NCBI GenBank assembly: GCA_019347795.1
Contig: JAHWKS010000040.1
Coordinates: forward strand, 1-13,567
Direction of reading: 5' to 3'
From: Planctomycetota bacterium
GTDB taxonomy: Bacteria; Planctomycetota; Planctomycetia; Pirellulales; Pirellulaceae
DNA length: 13,567 bases
Shown: positions 8,503 through 13,567 of the stretch, in pieces
How the letters are laid out: each line of letters begins with the position of its first letter
How positions within the stretch are numbered: position 1 is the stretch's first letter
Notes under the pieces: generated by a model
What the model was told of the DNA's origin: nothing
Databases searched by the model: none
Seen by the model: the letters and a program-made list of their open reading frames with translations, nothing else
Position numbers and translations under genes: made by a program

Positions 8503-10104
8503 TCAGGCGAGTTCGGCCAACTCCGCTTCAATGGCGTCGACTTCCTCGTCCGTAAGTCGGTACAGCGGGTAAATGATCTCATCGATGCGGCGGTCCAGGG
8601 CTTCGTCCGCGCCGCCCGCTTCGCTCAACCGGCGAGCGATGCGTGACAACTCGCAGCTTGCGCGCCGGTCGCTCCCGTCGGCGGCTCGGATCGGAAGCTG
8701 CTCGAGTTGCCGTTTGTTGAGAGAGAAATATCCACCCGCCAGTCGCTTCGCCTGGAACCGCCCACGAAAGAGAAACGTCAACAGTTTGGAATTGAGCACC
8801 GCCAAGAGGTAGTACGGATCTTCCCGCAGGTTCGCCGCGGCGTAGACCTGCACGCCCAGCGCGAGACTTGATTCCGCGTAGGCCGCCTCCAGGCGGCGGG
8901 TCATGCCGGCGACGACGATCTTCGGCTCGCGGTAAAGCCGCCGCTTTCGCTCGGTGAGTATGGCCGTCGCGGTCGGCAGAAGGGGGCGACGATAGGCGGC
9001 GCCCATGAATCGCACGTCGCCCACACGAATCGCATAGCGGTCGATGTTGCCCGAGGTGACGAAGTTCCAACCGGGCTCGGCGGTCTCATGCCGTTCGACG
9101 AGCGCCTCCGCCAGCCGAGCGGCCGTGAATCCCGTGGCGCCGCTGTGGACCGTCACCAGGTCCCCGAGCGGCCGCGTCGCGGCACGGGACTCGACATCCA
9201 GCGGCGGCCGCAAGGGGAAGCCCGCGGCGGCGTCGATCTCGACCTGGCGAATCATCCATTGGCGCCCGGCGCCGAGTTCATCCAGGGTTCGCGGTTTCGC
9301 CGTCACTACGCAATGCGACGGAGACGCGGCAATCTTCGCGCCGGTGAGGATGATTGGATAAACGCTGACGGAGGGAAAGACGCCGAGCGCCGAAACATCG
9401 TCAAGCCGTTCGATCCGCGTCTGAGTGAGCAGCAGTTGCCGGCACGACTGCGCGTAGTCGGCGATGGCGATTTTGTTCGGCACGATCAGGCCGAATCGAC
9501 CGCCCCGGATCAATAGCTCCATAATTCGCTCAATGAAGCGTATATAGAGATCGCAACTCCGCCCGTCACCGTGTGTGAAACTCGGTTTGTCGTGATGCTT
9601 CGCAAGTTGGCGGAAGCCGACGTACGGCGGATTGCAGACGATCGCCGAGAAGCCGGCGGGCCGCAGCCACGGCGCCGGTGGCGTGGAGGGAGATAACGCG
9701 TCGCCGCACACGAGATTGTCGCGGAGCGCTGCGGCGATCGGTTCCGCGTGGCGTTGATTGGCCGCCAGCGACGCCAGCCGGCGCCGCGCAATCGCGACGG
9801 CCTCATCATCGATGTCGATGCCGAACAGATGTCGCCGGGCGATCGCCAGCCGCCGCTCGATGCCTGCAGCGGTCAGTCGCTGTGGCGGAGAATCTTCGAC
9901 GCGCTCTCCGTAGCGGCGCAGAAGCCGCTCATACACGTGAACGACGAAGGCGCCGTCGCCGCAGGCGGGGTCGAGAATGCGGAGCGAGCCGAGTGATTTG
10001 TCCAACAACACATCGAGCGTTTGTCGGACGATGTGGCTTACGATCGGCGCCGGCGTATACACCACGCCGTGTGTTTTCCGGCGCTGGCGGTTCTGGACGG
10101 GCAT
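8503..10104 (-). CDS. Adenine-specific DNA methyltransferase, TaqI/Eco57I type, stand-alone
   Basis: Predicted N6-adenine methyltransferase using SAM. N-terminal GVVYTP (13-18) is the entry motif of this group. DPACGDGAF (45-53) is the SAM-binding motif I, LFGIDIDDEA (93-102) motif II/III and NPPY (158-161) the catalytic motif IV. Residues about 300-470 look like a TaqI-type target-recognition domain (SGNIDRYAIR, YFSLNKRQLEQLPI), and the end IDEIIYPLYRLTDEEVDAIE (507-526) is the helical cap typical of type IIG and related enzymes. With 533 residues it has room for methylase plus specificity domain only; no PD-(D/E)xK nuclease region precedes motif I. The ATG at 10104 is chosen; a TTG at 10128 is possible, and neither has a clear Shine-Dalgarno. 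No restriction gene is beside it, so it looks like an orphan or a solitary modification enzyme. The target sequence cannot be read from the protein. Confidence 0.9.
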   Translation of the reverse strand: MPVQNRQRRKTHGVVYTPAPIVSHIVRQTLDVLLDKSLGSLRILDPACGDGAFVVHVYERLLRRYGERVEDSPPQRLTAAGIERRLAIARRHLFGIDIDDEAVAIARRRLASLAANQRHAEPIAAALRDNLVCGDALSPSTPPAPWLRPAGFSAIVCNPPYVGFRQLAKHHDKPSFTHGDGRSCDLYIRFIERIMELLIRGGRFGLIVPNKIAIADYAQSCRQLLLTQTRIERLDDVSALGVFPSVSVYPIILTGAKIAASPSHCVVTAKPRTLDELGAGRQWMIRQVEIDAAAGFPLRPPLDVESRAATRPLGDLVTVHSGATGFTAARLAEALVERHETAEPGWNFVTSGNIDRYAIRVGDVRFMGAAYRRPLLPTATAILTERKRRLYREPKIVVAGMTRRLEAAYAESSLALGVQVYAAANLREDPYYLLAVLNSKLLTFLFRGRFQAKRLAGGYFSLNKRQLEQLPIRAADGSDRRASCELSRIARRLSEAGGADEALDRRIDEIIYPLYRLTDEEVDAIEAELAELA

Positions 10105-10182
10105 GAGGACTCGCGATCGCGGCGGCAAATCAGGAGCATCGTCGCGAAACGGAGTTTAGCAGAGGCGCCGGGTCTTCAGGAA

Positions 10183-10476
10183 TCATGCCTCGTCGGCGTC
10201 GCCCTCGCTGCCGCGGCGGAAGGCGTCGCGCTCCCGGCGGGTCGCCTCCAGATCGAACATCAGATACTTCATGTCCAGCCGCAGTTGGCCGAGGGCTTCC
10301 TGCACCAGCGTCAGAATCCGCCGGCGGCGGCGGGCGCCATCCACCACGCGGTCCATTGTCGTGGACAGGCGGCTGCGGTGCGGCGAGGGCAATGCGGCGA
10401 TCAAAGCCGACAATTCGATCAACTCCTGTGGCAGCTCTTGCGTTTCGTTGGCGGCGGCTTTCGAGGCAGAGTTCAT
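10183..10476 (-). CDS. Small basic helical protein of unknown function
   Basis: 97 residues, no named family that I can assign with confidence. The ATG at 10476 has GGAG 6 nt upstream. Residues 1-20 are Ala/Glu/Gln-rich; LPQELIELSALIAALPSPHRSRL and the next stretch up to residue 47 are helix-prone; then five arginines (49-53) and a long amphipathic helix ILTLVQEALGQLRLDMKYLM continuing FDLEATRRERDAFRR, likely a coiled coil. The pattern (RRRRRIL..VQEAL.QLRLDMKYL.FDLEATRRERD) is reminiscent of short conserved planctomycete hypotheticals, from memory and unchecked. The stop is 78 nt from the methyltransferase ATG on the same strand, so the two may share a transcript. No signal peptide or membrane segment. 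The Arg patch could bind nucleic acid; this is only inference. Confidence 0.7.
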   Translation of the reverse strand: MNSASKAAANETQELPQELIELSALIAALPSPHRSRLSTTMDRVVDGARRRRRILTLVQEALGQLRLDMKYLMFDLEATRRERDAFRRGSEGDADEA

Positions 10477-10778
10477 CAAGGGCTCCGAAAAAGGTCTAAG
10501 AACGCTCGTCATAAAAGCACCCGGCGCGCCGCAGCGTCGGCGCCGTCGGCATTGCAATCCGTAATTGCCTTCCACAAAAAGAGTTGTGTCGATGGCAGCC
10601 TCTCGTCCCACCTCTCACGGTCCCGACCATGTAGCCAAAACGCCACGGCCTTCGCTCTGGCCAGTTTTCGCAAATCCTGATACAAGCCCGCCTTACGCCG
10701 ATGATGCGCCTCGAGGATTGAGGAGGAGTTTTCGCATCACCGAGTGTTCGCCGCCAGCAACGCGCGCGCCCGCCGTCC
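10477..10778. other. Divergent intergenic region before the exported protein gene
   Basis: This 302-bp stretch separates the 97-residue protein gene (-) from the 902-residue protein gene (+). It is presumed to hold both promoters, but none is convincing by eye. A strong AGGAGGAG (10721-10728) has no ATG, GTG or TTG at suitable spacing and lies about 50 nt before the ATG at 10779. No RNA gene or repeat was recognised. Confidence 0.5.
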
Positions 10779-13487
10779 ATGTTCTCAGCAAAGTCCTGCC
10801 TCGCGATCCTGTTGATGACGCTGCCGCTGTGCCTCTGCGGCAGCGACGTCGCTCCGGCGGGACGCATGGAAGGCTTCGAGACGCCCGAACCCTCCTGGCG
10901 GCTGGCCGGCAACGACTGCGGCGCCCAACTCCTGCTGCGGGAGCGGACCTTTCAGCCGGAGAACGTCCGCTCCGGCGCCGGCGCCGAACACCTGCGGATC
11001 ATGGCCGGGCAGGGAACCTATGTCCATGTCATGCAGGACGTCGGCCGGGCCCGCATCATCCCCGAGTTGCGGCCGTCGTTGTGGATCAAATCAGACCGCA
11101 CGGGACTTCAACTTCGCGGGCGGGTGGTGCTTCCCCGCAGCCGCGATCCGCACACCGGCGGCCCGGCGACGCTCTGGGTCGAAGGCGAGGCGTATGCACA
11201 GCCGGGCGCCTGGCGCCAGTTGCGAATTCACGGAGTCGCCCTTCAGGTGCAGCGGCAAGCCCGCGTCATGCGTGCTCAGCAGAACAATCCGGATGTGGAC
11301 GAGCGCGAGGCGTATCTGGACCTGATCGTACTGAACGCCTACGGCGGTCCGGGCGTCACCGATGTCTGGATCGATGACCTCGACATGGAGGGCTACAGCG
11401 AAGCCGGCGCCGCGCCGCTTGCCGCCGAGACGGCGGAGTCGGAGCGATGGGAGGACGACGATGGGCCGCTCTTCGCAGCGGCGCCGGGAGGGGACCGACC
11501 GCCGCACCTGGAAGGAACAACGATGGTGGCCGGACGAGGGCCGCTCGCGGTGCGGATGATCGAGCATCGAGGCGAGTCACTCGACTACCTGAAGTCGCTC
11601 GGCTTCAACGCGGTTCGCTTAACGAATCCCGCCACGCCGCAACAGCTTGAGGAGGCGCGGCGCCTCGACCTGTGGCTGGTCGCGCCCCCGCCGCACGCCA
11701 CCGGGCAAGCGGACATCACCGCGGCGCATGATCGCGTGCTGGCGTGGGACTTAGGAAGCGAACTGGCGCAGCGGGACCTTGAGCGGGTGCGGCGGCTGGC
11801 GCAAGCAGTGCGGGATGCGGATCCGCGGCGAGGTCGGCCCGTGCTCGCGGCGCCGCGGGAAAACGTCTGGGCGTATCGTCGCATGTCCGACGTGCTGCTG
11901 CTGGGCGACGCGCCGCTGGGGACCGCACGCTCCATCACCGATTATCGAGATCGATTGATCGAGCAAGTCGGGCAGGGACCGCGGCGAACGCCAGTGTGGG
12001 CGATGATCCAAACCGAAGCCCGCCCAGAGATCGTCGAGCTGATGGCGTCGCTTGCCGGCGGGCCGCTTCCCATCGCCGTCGAGGCGGCTCAGATTCGCCT
12101 GCTGACGCTGGCCGCTGTGGAAGCCGGCGCCACCGGACTTTACTTTCGCTCCCGGGGACCGCTGGACGCCAGCGATCCGGCGACACAGCTTCGCGGGGCG
12201 GCGCTAAACATGGTGAATCGGGAGTTGTCCTTAATCGAACCGTGGATTGCCGGGCCGTCGCGGTTGGATACGCTGGAAACCGGCGCCGCGGGGGTGCGGG
12301 CGACTGTGCTGTCCACGGAACGATCCAAGTTGATTCTCGTGGCGCAGCATCATCCCGACGAGCAGTTCGCCGCGGCTCCCTCGTCACCGCAAACGATTCC
12401 CCTGCTTATCTCCGGCGCCCCGGCGTCCTGGAAAGCGTACCAGATCGGCGGTGATCGGCTCATTCCGCTCGCTGTGCAGCAAGTCGGCGGCGGGATGCGC
12501 ATCGCCTTGAGCGGCGTCGGGCGGTGGGCGATGGTCGTGGTTACGGATGACGCGCTGACGGTGAACTTTCTTTCGCGTCGGCAGCGACAATGCGTTCAGC
12601 CGCTTGCGAAGCTGCATCACGAGGTTCTTTCCCGCGAGGCGGCCGCTGTTGAGGAGGCCCTTACACAGGCGCCCGCCGATCTACCGGCCCGCTATGACGC
12701 GGCGGAACGCCTCGCGCCGGCGCGGGCCGCACTGGGGCAGTGCCAGGCGCTGTTGGACGCAAGCGATCCGGCCGGCTCGCTCATGATGGCCGAGCGGGCC
12801 GAACAATCGCTGATCCATCTGCGGCGGCTAATGTGGTCGAACGCCGCGGAGGGCTTCTCCTCGCGCACAGCGAGTCCGTTTTGCTCCAGCTTCGCCGCGC
12901 TTCCGCTGCACTGGCGGCTGACGCAGCAGTTGGGCGCTGTCGCGTGGGGACCGAACTCGCTGGCCGGCGGCGATTTCGAAAGCGTCGAGCACCTTGGCGC
13001 CAGCGGCTGGACGCAGAAGCGCGGCGGCGAGGATGCCTTTCACGTGCAAGTGGAGTTGTCGCCCGACCGGCCCCAGCAAGGGCGGTACGCCTTGCACCTG
13101 CGAGCGGCGAAAATTGCCGGCTCGGCGCCGTTTGACGACGCGCCGCTCCGCGTGACCAGCGCCGTCGCGCCGACTCCGCCGGGCCTTCTGGTGCGGATTC
13201 GCGGCTGGGTCCGCGTCGTCACGGCCGAAGCCGGCGGTCCGGCCGTTCTGAAGGTCTTTGACACCGTCGGCGGCGAAGCGACCGGCGAGACGTTCCGCCC
13301 GACCGGCGACTGGCGCCCCTTCACGCTCTACCGCGTCGCGCCGCCGGGAGCGAACATGAAAATCGCCTTCGAGATGCTGACCGCGGGAGAAGCGTGGATC
13401 GACGGCGTGAGCGTAGAAGGGGCGTCGATTTCACCAGCACCGGTCGCGCCAGCGGAGGCCCGACTGGCGCCCACACGCAGCCGGTAG
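10779..13487 (+). CDS. Exported protein with TIM-barrel-like core between two CBM-like domains
   Basis: 902 residues. The N-terminus has a basic start, hydrophobic core and polar end (MFSAKSCLAILLMTLPLCLC), a likely Sec signal peptide; LPLC/CLC do not fit a lipobox well. Residues about 30-205 look like a beta-sandwich beginning EGFETPEPSW and ending VWIDDLDMEGY. An acidic linker follows (about 210-240). Residues about 245-490 look like a TIM barrel: LDYLKSLGFNAVRL, LDLWLVAPPP, VLAWDLGSELAQRDLERVRR, RPVLAAP, TPVWAMIQTEARPE, AGATGLYFRSRGPLD. In glycosidases of clan A the corresponding places hold the two catalytic acids; here E328 and E413 are candidates, though GSEL replaces the usual GNE. Residues 505-590 resemble a glycosidase C-terminal beta-domain, 595-720 are helical, and 728-880 form a second sandwich (GGDFESVEHLG ... 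AWIDGVSVEG) of CBM4/9 style. Likely a surface or periplasmic glycan-active or glycan-binding protein; the substrate is unknown. The start lacks a Shine-Dalgarno. Confidence 0.75.
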   Translation: MFSAKSCLAILLMTLPLCLCGSDVAPAGRMEGFETPEPSWRLAGNDCGAQLLLRERTFQPENVRSGAGAEHLRIMAGQGTYVHVMQDVGRARIIPELRPSLWIKSDRTGLQLRGRVVLPRSRDPHTGGPATLWVEGEAYAQPGAWRQLRIHGVALQVQRQARVMRAQQNNPDVDEREAYLDLIVLNAYGGPGVTDVWIDDLDMEGYSEAGAAPLAAETAESERWEDDDGPLFAAAPGGDRPPHLEGTTMVAGRGPLAVRMIEHRGESLDYLKSLGFNAVRLTNPATPQQLEEARRLDLWLVAPPPHATGQADITAAHDRVLAWDLGSELAQRDLERVRRLAQAVRDADPRRGRPVLAAPRENVWAYRRMSDVLLLGDAPLGTARSITDYRDRLIEQVGQGPRRTPVWAMIQTEARPEIVELMASLAGGPLPIAVEAAQIRLLTLAAVEAGATGLYFRSRGPLDASDPATQLRGAALNMVNRELSLIEPWIAGPSRLDTLETGAAGVRATVLSTERSKLILVAQHHPDEQFAAAPSSPQTIPLLISGAPASWKAYQIGGDRLIPLAVQQVGGGMRIALSGVGRWAMVVVTDDALTVNFLSRRQRQCVQPLAKLHHEVLSREAAAVEEALTQAPADLPARYDAAERLAPARAALGQCQALLDASDPAGSLMMAERAEQSLIHLRRLMWSNAAEGFSSRTASPFCSSFAALPLHWRLTQQLGAVAWGPNSLAGGDFESVEHLGASGWTQKRGGEDAFHVQVELSPDRPQQGRYALHLRAAKIAGSAPFDDAPLRVTSAVAPTPPGLLVRIRGWVRVVTAEAGGPAVLKVFDTVGGEATGETFRPTGDWRPFTLYRVAPPGANMKIAFEMLTAGEAWIDGVSVEGASISPAPVAPAEARLAPTRSR

Positions 13488-13496
13488 TTGGCGTTG

Positions 13497-13543
13497 TCCG
13501 ACCTAACGCGCCGTTCAAGTAAGCCGCTGCGCGGCAGGTCGGA
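13497..13543. repeat. Nested hairpin after the exported protein gene
   Basis: Outer arms TCCGACCT (13497-13504) and AGGTCGGA (13536-13543) enclose an inner hairpin GCCGC-TGC-GCGGC (13523-13535). It starts 10 nt after the stop codon. There is no T-run, so it is a weak candidate for an intrinsic terminator. It could be the edge of another dispersed palindrome. The last 24 bp of the window hold nothing recognisable. Confidence 0.6.
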
Positions 13544-13567
13544 TTGGGATCAGTGTAGCATGAGTCG

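Noticed and set aside
10105..10128. TTG start adding 8 residues to the methyltransferase
   Set aside because: No Shine-Dalgarno before it; the ATG at 10104 gives the usual short lead into the GVVYTP motif. Kept only as an alternative.
10721..10728. AGGAGGAG as the ribosome site of an extra gene or of the 902-residue protein
   Set aside because: No ATG, GTG or TTG follows at 5-12 nt in any useful frame, and a TGA (10719-10721) closes the frame of the 902-residue protein here.
10565..11377. 270-codon plus-strand open frame overlapping the exported protein gene
   Set aside because: It is out of frame with the 902-residue protein, which has a signal peptide and structured domains; this product is Arg/Pro/Ala-rich and featureless.

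Overview
The window is GC-rich bacterial chromosome. It most resembles a member of the Planctomycetota, probably the Pirellulales or a relative. This is inferred from an unusually long SecA, a groEL that does not follow groES, a large secreted carbohydrate-binding/TIM-barrel protein with no close textbook counterpart, GTG starts, and different palindromic elements placed in the gaps between genes. WaaA (Kdo transferase) shows a Gram-negative-type outer envelope with lipid A. No 16S rRNA or marker tree is available here, so the taxonomy is a judgement.

Layout, left to right. (1) 1-1681, minus strand: groEL, cut by the left edge inside its GGM tail. (2) 1682-2037: groEL leader with a perfect 15-bp tandem duplication and an 8-N9-8 inverted repeat. 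(3) 2038-2871, minus: a YkgJ-type cysteine-cluster protein. (4) 2872-3305: divergent intergenic region with a possible secA promoter. (5) 3306-7022, plus: secA, 1238 codons, about a third longer than E. coli SecA. (6) 7023-7076: a 54-bp nearly perfect palindrome starting right after the secA stop. (7) 7095-8402, plus: waaA. (8) 8410-8483: a second, unrelated palindrome between convergent genes. (9) 8503-10104, minus: a stand-alone adenine-specific DNA methyltransferase of the TaqI/Eco57I type. (10) 10183-10476, minus: a 97-residue basic helical protein. (11) 10477-10778: divergent intergenic region. (12) 10779-13487, plus: a 902-residue exported protein with a TIM-barrel-like core between two carbohydrate-binding-like beta-sandwiches. 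(13) 13488-13567: a nested hairpin and the right edge.

The genes do not form one pathway. groEL (folding), secA (export) and waaA (lipid A-Kdo) are housekeeping and envelope functions. The methyltransferase and the exported protein are more accessory in character. The strongest novelty is inside SecA: a roughly 47-residue beta-rich insert at the entrance to NBD2, and a helical-wing region that appears to be built from about five diverged copies of one 45-50 residue helical unit. No CRISPR array, rRNA, tRNA, integrase or transposase gene is visible.
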